DNA of 64,000 nt from Streptomyces hundungensis (GTDB lineage Bacteria > Actinomycetota > Actinomycetes > Streptomycetales > Streptomycetaceae). The DNA is taken from the NCBI RefSeq assembly GCF_003627815.1, contig NZ_CP032698.1:7998001-8062000 (forward strand), in the 5' to 3' direction. Shown piece by piece: positions 52,919 through 62,310 of this stretch. Below the pieces are notes generated by a model, which made no database searches, was not told the origin of the DNA, and saw only the letters and a list, made by a program, of their open reading frames with translations. Position 1 is the first letter of the stretch. Every line of letters starts with the position of its first letter. Made by a program: the position numbers and the translations under genes.

Positions 52919-54154
52919 TTAGCGGCGTGCTGTCCGAGGGCTGACCTGTCCGCCCACGGCACTGATTGCAGCGGCGTTGGACGGCCCGGCGGCGTAATCC
53001 GGCAGATCGACGCTGCTGACCTGCTTGCCCATCTTCAGCATCCTGTCGAGGATCCAGCGCCGGTTCAGTAGCCCGTTGCGCACCCGCAGCCCGGTCGCGG
53101 TACCGGGCGCCAGGAACGGGCCGGTGCGGTCGCCGCCTTTCTGGCAGCCCTGGGCGTAGTCGCGCAAGGTGTGCTCGTAGCGGGCGAAGGCGGTGTGGTG
53201 GTCGCCACGGGCCCGGGCCAGCTCCCCGGCCAGGACGTACGCCGCCACCACGGCGGTGCCGGTGCCCATGCCGCCGATGGTGGCCCCGCAGGCGGCGTCG
53301 CCGAGCAGGGCGACCCGACCGGAGGACCAGGCGGGGACGTCGGCCCGACTGATCGAGTCGAAGTACAGCTCGGGGGCCTGCTGCAAGCTCTCCAGCAGCC
53401 TGGGCACCTCCCAGCCGAGGCCTGCGAAGGCGTCCTGGATCAGCTTCTTCTGCTGCGCCACGTCGTGGCGGTCGTAACGGAGTTCGGGCGAGGCGAAGAC
53501 GAAGAAAGCACCCGCCCTGGTCGGGTCGCGGTGGTCGGCGCCGACGGCCGCAAGCCGGCCGGGGACGTTGAGGCCTACTGAACCGGTCGGCAGACCCAGG
53601 TAGTTGGGCACCTGCCAGGTGGCCGCGTAGTAGCCGAGGTGGCGGACGTAGCGCTCCTCCGGGCCGAAGGTGAGCCGTCGGACATGGGAGTGCAGCCCGT
53701 CGGCGCCGATCACCAGGTCGAACTCGCGTGGCGCGCCGTGCTGGAAGGTCACCCGGACACCGGTGCGCGTCTCCTCCAGGGCGGTGATCGAGTCGCCGAA
53801 TAGGTACTCGGTGCGCGGGAGGCTGCGCTGGTGCAGCACCTGGGCGAGCTCCCCGCGCGGGACCTCGACGTCCCCGCCCGCGAAGTCGGCCGGCAGGTGG
53901 AGGATCTGACGGCCGCGCTGGTCGACGAAGGTTATCGGGCTGCCGCCGGTATCGAGCGCGCGCAGCTCGTCGAGCACGCCCATCCGCTCCAGCACGGTCA
54001 GATGGGTCTGGCCGCGGAAGTCGACCGCCTGGCCGCCGCCGCGCAGGGCGGGGGCCAGCTCGACAACGGTGGTCTCGAAGCCGTATCGCCCCAGCCAGTA
54101 GGCCAGCGCGGGGCCGGCGATGCTCGCGCCCGAGATCAGGACCTTCGTGCTCAC
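52919..54154 (-). CDS. FAD-dependent monooxygenase (PHBH-type)
   Basis: This 411-residue flavoprotein has the N-terminal dinucleotide motif (VLISGASIAGPALAYWL), the DG motif (LVIGADGLHSHVR) and the GD motif (RVALLGDAACGATIGGMGTG). It resembles aromatic-ring hydroxylases that act on polyketides or drugs such as rifampicin or tetracycline. GTG 54154 follows GGAG. A divergent TetR gene with an inverted-repeat region suggests substrate-induced expression. Confidence 0.86.
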   Translation of the reverse strand: MSTKVLISGASIAGPALAYWLGRYGFETTVVELAPALRGGGQAVDFRGQTHLTVLERMGVLDELRALDTGGSPITFVDQRGRQILHLPADFAGGDVEVPRGELAQVLHQRSLPRTEYLFGDSITALEETRTGVRVTFQHGAPREFDLVIGADGLHSHVRRLTFGPEERYVRHLGYYAATWQVPNYLGLPTGSVGLNVPGRLAAVGADHRDPTRAGAFFVFASPELRYDRHDVAQQKKLIQDAFAGLGWEVPRLLESLQQAPELYFDSISRADVPAWSSGRVALLGDAACGATIGGMGTGTAVVAAYVLAGELARARGDHHTAFARYEHTLRDYAQGCQKGGDRTGPFLAPGTATGLRVRNGLLNRRWILDRMLKMGKQVSSVDLPDYAAGPSNAAAISAVGGQVSPRTARR

Positions 54155-54182
54155 GTGAACCACTCCGTATGAGTCCGTCGAA

Positions 54183-54233
54183 TAACTGCGTCTGGTGGAC
54201 ACGGTTTATTTCTGTGTACGGTAGACGCAGTTA
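54183..54233. promoter_or_regulatory. Inverted-repeat operator region between monooxygenase and TetR genes
   Basis: TAACTGCGTCT (54183-54193) and AGACGCAGTTA (54223-54233) are perfect 11-bp inverted arms. A smaller near-palindrome GTGTACGGTAGAC (54214-54226) overlaps the right arm. The region lies just upstream of both start codons and is the likely TetR binding region. Confidence 0.6.
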
Positions 54234-54278
54234 GGTCGCCTCGCAAGGGACAGGCGGAAACGCGGGACGGAGCGGGAA

Positions 54279-54983
54279 ATGGGCGAGGAAACGAACGAGG
54301 CGGTGCGGTTGCTCTGGGGGCCGCCCGCCAAGCCGTCCAGGGGGCCGAAGCCCGCGCTGAGCCTGGCGCGGATCGCTGCGGCGGGCGTCGAGATCGCGGA
54401 CGCCGAGGGTCTCGGCGCCGTCTCGATGCAGAAGGTGGCCGGGCTGCTCGACTTCACCAAGATGTCGCTCTACCGCTATGTGCCCGGCAAGGCAGAGCTG
54501 GTCGCGCTCATGGTGGAGGCCACGATCGGCGGACCGCCGTCAATCGTGGAAGGGCTCGGTTGGCGCGAGCAACTAACAGCCTGGGCAAAAGAGTTGACGA
54601 GGTCGTTCACCGAGCACCCGTGGCTGCTCGACGCCACCGTCGGCCCGCGGGTGATGGGCCCCAAGGAACTCGGCTGGCTGGAGCGGGTGCTCGCGGCCCT
54701 GGACGGCCACGGGCTGACCGGCCCTGAGCGGATGGACGCCGCGGTGCTGCTGGCCGGGCATGTCCGGGGCATCGCCGAGCAGGGCCGCGCAACCCGTCCG
54801 GGCGGCTCGCCCGAGACGGACCTCCTGGCTGTCCTCGGCCCCCTGGTGCACCAGCACGCCGACCGCTTCCCCGCGCTCGCCGCGGCCATTGCCTCACAGG
54901 ACGGCCGGGATCAGGCGCTGGACTTCGGCCTGGAGAGGATCCTCGACGGTCTGGAGGCCCTGATCACGCGCCGCGCCGGGTAA
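54279..54983 (+). CDS. TetR-family repressor (TetR_C class)
   Basis: This 234-residue regulator has a helix-turn-helix at about residues 30-70 (VSMQKVAGLLDFTKMSLYRY) and a C-terminal domain like that of true TetR. GGAG precedes ATG 54279. It is divergent from the FAD monooxygenase, the usual pairing for drug- or aromatic-inactivating enzymes. Confidence 0.88.
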   Translation: MGEETNEAVRLLWGPPAKPSRGPKPALSLARIAAAGVEIADAEGLGAVSMQKVAGLLDFTKMSLYRYVPGKAELVALMVEATIGGPPSIVEGLGWREQLTAWAKELTRSFTEHPWLLDATVGPRVMGPKELGWLERVLAALDGHGLTGPERMDAAVLLAGHVRGIAEQGRATRPGGSPETDLLAVLGPLVHQHADRFPALAAAIASQDGRDQALDFGLERILDGLEALITRRAG

Positions 54984-55160
54984 CGCGGCGAAGATCAGCC
55001 GCGACTCATTACAGGTGGCGCCGTGCGCAACGCGGCGCTGGCCCCCTCGCTGCTGATCTCCCCAGCCCGATCCTCGTCGACGTGACGGGGATGCACCGCC
55101 ACACCCCACGCCGCTGGGTCGCCTACGCCCGACGCGGCTGGGCCGAGTACCTCGTTGCAC

Positions 55161-55442
55161 GTGTCCGGGAACAACGACAGGGTGTTCGCGAGTAGGGCTG
55201 GTCAGGGACAGGATGCAGCGGCTGAAGATCGCCCCCGAGTGTCCTCGAACCTCTTCCTGGAGGACGGCACGGCCGTCGGGCGGGCGCTGATCCAGTTCGG
55301 CGACACCGCTGACGGGTTCATCGCGCACCTCACGGTGTACTTCCCGACGTCCTGCCCGCAGGACGTCCTGGACCACCATCGGCGCCACTACGCGGTCGAG
55401 TTCAGGAACTGGATCATCGCGGCGGCTGAGGCGCAGGCCTGA
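55161..55442 (+). CDS. Hypothetical protein, possibly 5'-shortened
   Basis: This frame of about 93 residues has a convincing conserved-looking C-terminal half (SSNLFLEDGTAVGRALIQFG, FIAHLTVYFP) but a random N-terminal part. GTG 55161 is uncertain and no ribosome binding site stands out. The preceding 55010-55150 stretch reads as a broken frame (PRRWVAYARRGWAEYLVARV), so this locus may be a relic. Confidence 0.35.
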   Translation: MSGNNDRVFASRAGQGQDAAAEDRPRVSSNLFLEDGTAVGRALIQFGDTADGFIAHLTVYFPTSCPQDVLDHHRRHYAVEFRNWIIAAAEAQA

Positions 55443-55526
55443 CGGACGTTGGCGATACTCGCCGTCGGGCCGTCGGGCCGTCGGGGCCGGTTGCAGGCGA
55501 CCCCCGCGTCGCCGGTCGGACGGCGG

Positions 55527-55616
55527 GCGGCACCCGGGTGATGGGGGCGCCGTCATCGGTCGGATGCCGGTCGGCACCCGGGCGATGGGGACCCCTCGTC
55601 GCCGGTCGAATGCCGG
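55527..55616. repeat. Tandem duplication, about 45-bp unit
   Basis: Two units (ending at 55570 and 55616) share GGCACCCGGG, GATGGGG and CGGTCG-ATGCCGG blocks. They lie in the 446-bp gap 55443-55888, which has no supported gene. Confidence 0.7.
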
Positions 55617-55888
55617 ACTGCTCGGCCATTACGAGGCTGTAGGGCCCGCCCGCCTGCTCAGATCCCAGCCGCCCGCCCCCCAGGCGATTAACGGCCGGCC
55701 TCCGCCAGCAACCCCGGCTCTCGACGCTCGCCCGACTGGCTCCGCGCCTCGGCCGACAAGGGGCCACCCCTCTCCGCCTCTCCGCCGACCGTTCGCAAGC
55801 CGACAGCGAGGACGGCGGGCCCCGGGGAGCGGGGGAAGGGACCCCGCCGAGCCCTGCGCGCGCCTCGCTCGTTTCCTCGAACGGCGGG

Positions 55889-57082
55889 TCAGATACCGGC
55901 GCCGCCGTCACCGGTTTGCGGGCGCGGGCCGTGCCAGTCGAGGCACAGGACGGTGGCGTCGTCCTGAACGTAGTCGTCGCAGGCGTCGCGGACCGCGGTG
56001 ACCATGGTCCGTACGACCTCGCGGGGGTGCTCGACGGCGGTGTCGCGCATGAGGCCGCGCAGGTCGACACGTGCCGCTTTGCGTTCCTGCATCCCGTCGG
56101 TGAAGAGCAGCAGGCGGTCGCCGGGAAGCAGGTCGAGGTCCTGCACCTCGTAGGCGCTCTGCACGGGCACGCCGAAGGGGAGGTTGACGTGCAGCTTGAG
56201 CTCCTCGACTGTGCCGTCGCGCAGCCGTAGGGGCCAGAGGTGGCCGGCGTTGACGAGCTGGGCGCTGCTTCCGTCCAGGGCGATGCGCAGGAGCTGGCCG
56301 GTGGCGAAGGTGCGGCGGCCGTGTTGGAGGAGCGCCTGGTGGGTCTGGCGGGCCTGTTCGGCGAGGTCGGCTCCGGCGCGGCGGGCGCCGCGGGAGGCGT
56401 TCACCAAGAGGGTCGCCATCAGTGAGGCGTCGACGTCGTGCCCCATGGCATCGGTGATGGACAGGTGCAGGGTGTTCTCGTCGAGGCTGTAGTCGTAGGT
56501 GTCTCCGGCGATGTCGGAAGCGGGGACCAGCGCGCCGGCGAGGGCGAATTCGGCGGACTCGCACGAGGGCGCCGAGGGCAGCAGCTGGCGCTGGATCTCC
56601 GCGGCCAGAGTGACTGAGGCGGTCCGGTTTCCCCAGTGGTACAGATCGGTGAAGCGGCGGTCGGTGACGATGATGTACGCCAGCGCGTGCGCGACCTCCT
56701 CGACCTGCTCCAGCACATCCTGAGTCGCATGGGTGAGGCGTACTTCCAGTACCCCGATCGCGTCACCGCGGTTGGAAACCGGCGCGAAAACACGCTGCTC
56801 ACGGGAGCCGTTCGCGACCGTGACCACCTTCTGGGTGCGCAGTACCTCGTTGTAGACGCTGCCGTCCAATGGGATTTGGTCAGCGCCGCGCTCCTGCGGT
56901 GCCGTCCCCTCTTCGTTGACACGCAGCAGCCGTCTGCCGACGACGTCGACAAACAGGAACGACACATACCGTGCGTCGAACCGTTCCCGCAGATTGTGCG
57001 CCACCACGTCGAGCGAGCGCATGGGCGGTGCGGCCTCCGCCGCTGCGAGAACCTCGGCCAGTCCGATCCGATCACGCTCCAC
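55889..57082 (-). CDS. GAF-domain SpoIIE-type protein phosphatase
   Basis: This 397-residue protein has an N-terminal GAF-like sensor (about residues 15-150) and a PP2C/SpoIIE phosphatase domain. The metal aspartates lie in [31 protein letters not shown] and [10 protein letters not shown]. Such phosphatases dephosphorylate anti-sigma antagonists, so it could work with STAS proteins such as that at 40975. GTG 57082 follows GGGAGG at good distance and is preferred to GTG 57124. Confidence 0.87.
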   Translation of the reverse strand: MERDRIGLAEVLAAAEAAPPMRSLDVVAHNLRERFDARYVSFLFVDVVGRRLLRVNEEGTAPQERGADQIPLDGSVYNEVLRTQKVVTVANGSREQRVFAPVSNRGDAIGVLEVRLTHATQDVLEQVEEVAHALAYIIVTDRRFTDLYHWGNRTASVTLAAEIQRQLLPSAPSCESAEFALAGALVPASDIAGDTYDYSLDENTLHLSITDAMGHDVDASLMATLLVNASRGARRAGADLAEQARQTHQALLQHGRRTFATGQLLRIALDGSSAQLVNAGHLWPLRLRDGTVEELKLHVNLPFGVPVQSAYEVQDLDLLPGDRLLLFTDGMQERKAARVDLRGLMRDTAVEHPREVVRTMVTAVRDACDDYVQDDATVLCLDWHGPRPQTGDGGAGI

Positions 57083-58072
57083 AGCGACCTCCCTAAGTTC
57101 CGGACCGTTCTCCTTCCCCCTCACGCTGAGACATCACAGCGACGTGACATGCGGAAGGCCACATCGGCCCTCCGCCGGGGTCTGACAGACAGCTCGTGAT
57201 CTGTGCGTGCCGCGGTCTTGGCGGGTACTCCGTGGGTACTCCGGCGGGCCGCCTATGACGGCACTTCGCCGGGCCGCCCGGGCGCCCACACGTGTCTCTG
57301 TTGGAGGACGGTTACCTCTCGGTCGGGCGCAGGAAAATCTGTTCCGGCCGGAGTAGACATTGGGCGGTGGTGTGGTTATGGTTTCTCTCGTAGTCGAGAT
57401 CGAGCAGGGCCCGGCAGACACGAACTGCCGGGCAGCAGTACCCGCAAGTGCAGTTGCAGGGCGGTGCGGTGGTGGAGTTTCGAAGCCAGGGTTTGTTGCA
57501 GGACGGCGACGGGACTGACGACCGGACCGGGCGGCCCGCAGTGATCAGGGGCCGCCACCAGCAGTACCGCAGTGGCAGTACGAGTAAATGCAGTACGCAG
57601 TACCCAGCAGTGAAGTGAAGTGAGCGGTACCTCGGTGAAGGCGTCGGCTGCGGGCGCGCGCACCGGGAGGTTCGGCAGTGGGGTTCTAAGCCAAGAGCAG
57701 ATGCAGGACGGGCGACGGGGCTGGCTGCCGAAGGTGGCGCTAGGAGAGGCCACCAGCAGTACGCAACACGCAACACCAGCAGTACACGCAGTTCGAGGGT
57801 TGATTCACCCAGAGGGAAAGAACGGAGGAACGCAGCACCGTCAGGATCGCCCGGACGTCACGCGAGTCCGGGTACCGCAGGACATCGATAGTGAGGTGGT
57901 CTGAGGTCACGCATCCGCGATCCCCGCACACGCCGCGCATCCCCCGGTGGCGGTGCGAACAGAGAAGGCCGGCGCAGTACCAGGGCCGGCAGATGGTGTA
58001 GCAGTTCCTTCGGGGCCCGGGTGCCAGCAGTACGGCACCCGGGCCCCTCAACGCGTTTCACAGAGAGGTGCA
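57083..58072. other. Long non-coding region with GCAGTAC hairpin-loop array
   Basis: No frame in these 990 bp has codon bias. GCAGTAC starts at 57435, 57561, 57575, 57590, 57597, 57756, 57779, 57974 and 58027, all on the plus strand. Four copies are CCAGCAGTAC. At least three lie in predicted loops: 57561 between GCCAC/GTGGC, 57974 between GCCGGC arms, and 58027 between perfect 14-bp arms. A roughly 100-bp segment near 57470-57570 is imperfectly duplicated near 57680-57770. It may be a structured RNA or long leader of the regulator at 58073. Confidence 0.6.
58012..58047 (+). terminator. Perfect 14-bp hairpin with AGCAGTAC loop
   Basis: GGGGCCCGGGTGCC (58012-58025) and GGCACCCGGGCCCC (58034-58047) enclose the loop AGCAGTAC. 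It stands 25 bases before ATG 58073. It could terminate a transcript from the array or control translation of the regulator. A T-run is absent. Confidence 0.6.
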
Positions 58073-58411
58073 ATGACAGCAGACGATTCCTTCGGCCGGC
58101 TCGATGACGACGACTACCCCGCCTACACCATGGGCCGTGCCGCCGACATGCTCGGCACCACCCAGAGCTTTCTCCGCGCGATTGGTGAACACCGCCTGAT
58201 CACCCCGCTCCGCTCGGCCGGCGGACACCGCCGCTACTCCCGCTACCAGCTGCGCATCGCCGCCCGCGCCCGCGAACTCGTCGACCAGGGCACTCCGATC
58301 GAGGCCGCCTGCCGCATCATCATCCTCGAAGACCAGCTCGAGGAAGCCCAGCGCATCAACGCCGCATACCGCGACGCCGCCGGATCGGAGAGGCCGTCCG
58401 CCGTGGCGTGA
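58073..58411 (+). CDS. BldC-like MerR-type DNA-binding protein
   Basis: This 112-residue protein has a MerR helix-turn-helix (YTMGRAADMLGTTQSFLRAI, then ITPLRSAGGHRRYSRYQLRI) and a short helical tail, but no ligand-binding domain. This resembles BldC-type regulators conserved in Streptomyces. GAGAGGTG precedes ATG 58073. The long repeat-rich region upstream may control it. Confidence 0.85.
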   Translation: MTADDSFGRLDDDDYPAYTMGRAADMLGTTQSFLRAIGEHRLITPLRSAGGHRRYSRYQLRIAARARELVDQGTPIEAACRIIILEDQLEEAQRINAAYRDAAGSERPSAVA

Positions 58412-58568
58412 ACCGAGACCCGCCCACTTCCTTCCCGGCGGGCCGACCCACCCGGACACGACCCACCCGGATCCGGCCCTCAGCGAGACATGCGCACGTT
58501 TCCTGTGGTGACAGCGCGTGCGGGCGGGTAGCGTTCGTGTCAGCTGTCGTGGTTCGGATTTTCCCTTT

Positions 58569-58589
58569 GCCCACGCCGTAGGCGTGGGC
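58569..58589 (+). promoter_or_regulatory. Stem-loop between the regulator and the cold-shock gene
   Basis: GCCCACGCC and GGCGTGGGC pair perfectly around GTA, followed by a T-containing stretch. It may terminate the regulator transcript or be part of the cold-shock mRNA leader, which often folds. Confidence 0.55.
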
Positions 58590-58678
58590 GCTTTGCTGTG
58601 CTGTGCCGCAGGAACCAGGGCGATCACCTCCGTCTTCCGCATGGTGTGGGAGACGTACTCGACTGGAAGGCATCAGCT

Positions 58679-58882
58679 ATGGCTACGGGAACTGTGAAGT
58701 GGTTCAACGCGGAGAAGGGCTTCGGCTTCATCGCTCAGGACGGCGGCGGCCCGGACGTGTTCGCCCACTACTCCGCGATCAATTCCTCGGGCTTCCGTGA
58801 GCTCCAGGAGGGCCAGATGGTGACGTTCGACGTCACCCAGGGCCAGAAGGGCCCGCAGGCCGAGAACATCAGCGTGGCCTGA
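58679..58882 (+). CDS. Cold-shock protein (CspA family)
   Basis: This 67-residue single cold-shock domain has RNP1 KGFGFI and RNP2 DVFAHY and the usual start [18 protein letters not shown]. It binds single-stranded RNA or DNA and acts as an RNA chaperone in the cytoplasm. GGAAGG precedes ATG 58679. A hairpin terminator follows. Confidence 0.95.
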   Translation: MATGTVKWFNAEKGFGFIAQDGGGPDVFAHYSAINSSGFRELQEGQMVTFDVTQGQKGPQAENISVA

Positions 58883-58897
58883 CCCCCTCACCACGCC

Positions 58898-58931
58898 GGC
58901 GCCACGGAACACGAGGTGTTCTCGTGGCGCC
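58898..58931 (+). terminator. Hairpin terminator of the cold-shock gene
   Basis: GGCGCCACGGAACAC pairs with GTGTTCTCGTGGCGCC with one bulged base and a short loop, 15 bp after the stop. Confidence 0.8.
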
Positions 58932-59162
58932 GCAGGTCCTCAGAGAGTACTGGCCAGGGCTGCGCAGCCGTCGCTGTGCAGCCCTGCCGCCCTGGCGAGA
59001 TGCACGGGCTCCGCACGAGGGAACGCGTTGGGGAGCGCGCACATGGGCGTGCGCACACGGGCGTTTCGCTACCCGGACGGCGGCGAACTGTTGAAGCGAA
59101 CTGCGGCAGGGACTAGACCAACTTGCAGTCCGGGAGTCGGGTCAACAGGGCGGCGCCCACGG

Positions 59163-59687
59163 TCAGTTGTGGGCCGGGGCGTGGAGAGCGCGCGCCATGG
59201 GCGAGGCCCCCTCGGTGACGAAGGAACGGATCTGCGCCAGGTAGGCGTCGCGGTCGATCCGGCCGTCGCCGTCCTCGTCCAGCGCGTCGAAGGCCGCACG
59301 GGCGTTGTCGGCGGGATTACCCAGGGCGTGGCGCAGCCGAGTGAACTCTGTCCGGTCGAGGTGTCCGTCGCCGTCGGTGTCGGCCAGGTCGAACAGCGAT
59401 CCCAGAGCCGGCCTACAGACCTCGTCGAAGGCCTCCTCGCCCGCCCACGCCTCGTACTCCGCGAAGGTCACCCGTCCGTCCTGGTCCGCGTCCATCGACG
59501 CGAACACCCGATCGTGTGCGGTACGCGCCAACGACAGGAGCGGGTCTTCACCGTCCCGGCCCAGTGCCTGCGCTGCGCGTTCGGGCCGGGCAAGGTACTC
59601 CTGGCGAGAGATGACCCCGTCGCCGTCGACGTCCAGCATCGAGAAGATGTGCCGCTTAGCCGTGATCGTGTCCACCGGGACCCTCAT
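59163..59687 (-). CDS. EF-hand calcium-binding protein (calerythrin-like)
   Basis: This 174-residue protein has four EF-hand loops: DVDGDGVISRQE, DADQDGRVTFAE, DTDGDGHLDRTE and DEDGDGRIDRDA. This layout is that of calerythrin-type calcium buffers or sensors in actinobacteria. ATG 59687 is used; GTG 59675 with AGGG six bases before it is an equally good start. Confidence 0.9.
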   Translation of the reverse strand: MRVPVDTITAKRHIFSMLDVDGDGVISRQEYLARPERAAQALGRDGEDPLLSLARTAHDRVFASMDADQDGRVTFAEYEAWAGEEAFDEVCRPALGSLFDLADTDGDGHLDRTEFTRLRHALGNPADNARAAFDALDEDGDGRIDRDAYLAQIRSFVTEGASPMARALHAPAHN

Positions 59688-59908
59688 TCCTGTGAGAAGC
59701 CGAAGAAGCAGCGGGCACCGCTGCTCCCACCACGGGAACGATCACCCCGGCACCAGGTCACCGTGCGCTCGATCTCCCGGATCTTCACCCCGCCCCTGAG
59801 GCCGCACTGCCCGAGGGGCCACGGCAGCCACGCCGAGCACACAGGCCTCCGCGCCCTGCATGTTGACCGTGTGCGACGGCATGTCAGGACAGGCTGGGGA
59901 CGAGCCCG

Positions 59909-60457
59909 TCAGACACTGCCGCCCGGCCGGTCGACGCGGTAGAGGTAGTGGGTCCGGTCGTCGACCGGGTTGTCCGGCTCCAGGTCCCCGACACCGACTC
60001 GGCGCAGCCCCGCCCGCTCCAGTGCCCGCCATGAAGGACGATTGGCTGCGGCCACCGGGACGAGAACGCAGGGGGCGGCCGGGTGATCGGCCCAGGTTCG
60101 TGCGATGGCGAACTGGATCATCGCTGTCCCGACGCCCTGGCCGGTCTGGAGGGGATCACCGATCAGATAGTCGATGGTCATCGCGCCGTCAGGTACCGGA
60201 ATGATGGCTGCCAACTCGGCCAGGTAATCCGGGTAGTCGTGCAGGCGCGAACGCTGTACGAGACCGACCGGCCGACCGTCGAGGAAGGCAAGCAGGTCCT
60301 CCGACGGCTCCTCGCCTCGGGCAGCGGGACCGAAGTCGCGCGCCACCGCTTCCGCTGTGGTCTCGTGATTCCACCACCGCTTCACGTGGGGCTGCTGAAG
60401 CCAAATGCCTAGCAGAGGGAAGTCCTGCGCGACGATCCGACGCCACGTAATCTCCAT
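59909..60457 (-). CDS. GNAT acetyltransferase, AAC(6')-type
   Basis: This 182-residue acetyltransferase has VKRWWNHETT near the start and DYLIGDPLQTGQGVGTAMIQ with the acetyl-CoA loop GQGVGT. This pattern occurs in aminoglycoside 6'-N-acetyltransferases and in siderophore or lysine acetylases of the same branch. Resistance cannot be assumed. GGGAG precedes ATG 60457. Confidence 0.8.
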   Translation of the reverse strand: MEITWRRIVAQDFPLLGIWLQQPHVKRWWNHETTAEAVARDFGPAARGEEPSEDLLAFLDGRPVGLVQRSRLHDYPDYLAELAAIIPVPDGAMTIDYLIGDPLQTGQGVGTAMIQFAIARTWADHPAAPCVLVPVAAANRPSWRALERAGLRRVGVGDLEPDNPVDDRTHYLYRVDRPGGSV

Positions 60458-60810
60458 GAGCGCGCTCCCGGGATTCCTGTCAGGCTAGCGTGCTGCCCGA
60501 ACCACGCCCAGGGGGCCGCACCCACCCAAGTGCCCCCTCCGCCAAGCGAATTGGTCCGCCAAGCAGCAGCGGGGGCTGATCATTGCAAACGGCCGACGAG
60601 TGTTCCCCTTTGCCGGGGGAGGGGGTGCGGCGGTGGCCGGGCAGCCGTACGGGGTCAGTCTTCGCGGGCCCGTTCTCCCTCCTCGGCGAGCCACAGCCGC
60701 GCCTTCACCGCCGTCACGGCGGTGAACGACGAGGGCTTTCCGCAGTGGCGCGGCCCGCCACGGTACGGGCGTAGATGGCATGAGCTGAACGAAGGTCAAC
60801 CGCCCGCGGT
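60458..60810. other. Region without a confident gene
   Basis: These 353 bp lie between the GNAT gene and the 3' end of the PHP hydrolase gene. A plus-strand frame has a protein-like stretch (VNDEGFPQWRGPPRYGRRWH, near 60720-60780) but no start or codon-bias support. It may be a relic. Confidence 0.4.
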
Positions 60811-61833
60811 TCAGGTCAAGATGACCGGATTGCTGAGTGCTGCCATGTTCCCGTTCACGTAGCGAACCTCGCTGCGAACGAACGCCGATTCCTCGGCGGT
60901 GATGTGCCATTCCACGGTGCCCGATCCTGTGTCTGGCAACGATTCACCGAACACTTTTCCCCTCTCGGTGTGGAGGCTGACAGCGCCGCCGGGCACGCCC
61001 CGTACGTCAACACGCACCACCGCTGGCTCATCGCCGGTTTTCAACCATTCACCCATCGCGACGCTGCGATGACCGTTGGAGACCGTGAACGACAGGTCGA
61101 TGGAATGCGAAGCGGCGATCCAGCTGTGGCCGGCGCGGATACCGGCGAGGACCGCATCGGTACTCAGCTCGCCAGCCAGCACGACAGTGTGTGGGCTGCC
61201 GATCTGGCCTTCCAGGTGGGCGTCGCTGTTCCCTACCGCAGGCCGCCACCGTCCTTGGTGGATCTCTGCGGCCAGACTGCGTCCCCACTCTGCCAAGGCC
61301 GCCTCATTATCCGCCTGCCATGACACATCCGAACTCCACTGCCCGTTCCACACCTCAACCACGTCGAAGCCCCGGTACGGGTACATGAGCGTGCCCGAGG
61401 CGTAGGGAGCGTACGGATGAGCCGCCACGCAGAGCCCACCGGCGCGGCGAACCTCCGCCAGATGCCGATCGATCACGTCGTCCCGCACGCCGTAGCGCCA
61501 GTCGACTACCTGACCTGGTTGCAGCCCAAGCGCGAGCCAGTGTCCGGTCCGAGTGACGACCTCCTGGCCCAGGATCACCACTAGGTCGTCGCCGATGTGC
61601 CGGCTCCAAGAGCCGTGCGTTTCGGCAGTGTTGTGCTCGGTGATCGCCAGGAAATCAAGCCCCGCCGCGCGAGCACCGACGGCAAGCTGTGCCGTCGTCA
61701 GCTCCCCGCCGTTAGAGCACACCGAATGCACATGGCAGTCGCCTCGGTACCAGCCACGCCCCCGACCGGCTGCCCGCACAGGCGGGAACTGAGGGTCCGT
61801 CAGATCCCTTCCCGCTACGTCACCGCTATCCAT
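60811..61833 (-). CDS. CehA/McbA-family PHP metallohydrolase
   Basis: This 340-residue protein has a PHP domain with YRGDCHVHSVCSNG, AITEHNTAE, AAHPYAPY and VGNSDAH metal motifs, followed by a beta domain (about residues 240-340). CehA/McbA relatives hydrolyse carbaryl; most family members act on unknown phosphate or ester substrates. ATG 61833 has no clear ribosome binding site. Confidence 0.82.
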   Translation of the reverse strand: MDSGDVAGRDLTDPQFPPVRAAGRGRGWYRGDCHVHSVCSNGGELTTAQLAVGARAAGLDFLAITEHNTAETHGSWSRHIGDDLVVILGQEVVTRTGHWLALGLQPGQVVDWRYGVRDDVIDRHLAEVRRAGGLCVAAHPYAPYASGTLMYPYRGFDVVEVWNGQWSSDVSWQADNEAALAEWGRSLAAEIHQGRWRPAVGNSDAHLEGQIGSPHTVVLAGELSTDAVLAGIRAGHSWIAASHSIDLSFTVSNGHRSVAMGEWLKTGDEPAVVRVDVRGVPGGAVSLHTERGKVFGESLPDTGSGTVEWHITAEESAFVRSEVRYVNGNMAALSNPVILT

Positions 61834-62080
61834 TGGAGAAGCCTAAGCGTTGTCCCGGGAAGGGTTCGCGGCGGTGCGGGATGAGCGGGGCGGTGCCGCG
61901 GTGACCGCCGTTCGTGGTCACCAGGCGATTGACGGGGCTTGGGGCCGGCGGATCATGTATTCCTAGGCCTCAGGAGCGTCCGTTCTCTGTCGACGGGCGC
62001 CGGGGGATTGGGTTGACGCGGCCGTGGTGGGCGGTGCAGATCCGGTGCTTTCCGCAGCGGAGGCACTCCGCCCCACTGCG

Positions 62081-62140
62081 AGCCCGGTTGCCCCATCGCA
62101 AACCCGGTTGCCCGACTACGAACCCGGTTGTGCGAGCACC
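62081..62140. repeat. 20-bp tandem repeat, three copies
   Basis: CCCGGTTG recurs every 20 bp (62083, 62103, 62123) in three 20-bp units. The last units overlap the 3' end of the small membrane protein gene. Confidence 0.8.
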
Positions 62141-62310
62141 CCCGTCACCCACCAAGTGACGATCAACCCGCCCGGCAGGACGAGCAGCGCCGTGATGAAC
62201 ATCCACGTGAGCGCCGGAGTGGTACGCGCGGCCAGCTTGCGGCAGAGGGACAGTGCCAGCACGAAGTAGAGGGCGAGGGGAATGAGGAGTAGCTCCAAGC
62301 CGGCACCCAC
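62116..62310 (-). CDS. Small two-helix membrane protein
   Basis: This protein of about 64 residues has two membrane helices (LLLIPLALYFVLALSL and TWMFITALLVLPGGLIVTWW). GTG 62310 follows AAGGGG; a longer frame from TTG 62427 is possible. Its stop lies in the tandem repeat. Function is unknown. Confidence 0.5.
   Translation of the reverse strand: MGAGLELLLIPLALYFVLALSLCRKLAARTTPALTWMFITALLVLPGGLIVTWWVTGVLAQPGS

Noticed and set aside
57312..57776. 155-codon minus-strand frame in the GCAGTAC region
   Set aside because: No codon bias, Cys/Trp/Tyr-rich composition produced by the GTACTGCTGG repeats, no ribosome binding site.
59909..60457. Calling the GNAT protein an aminoglycoside-resistance gene
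   Set aside because: The AAC(6')-like pattern is shared with other acetylases; resistance cannot be inferred from sequence alone.
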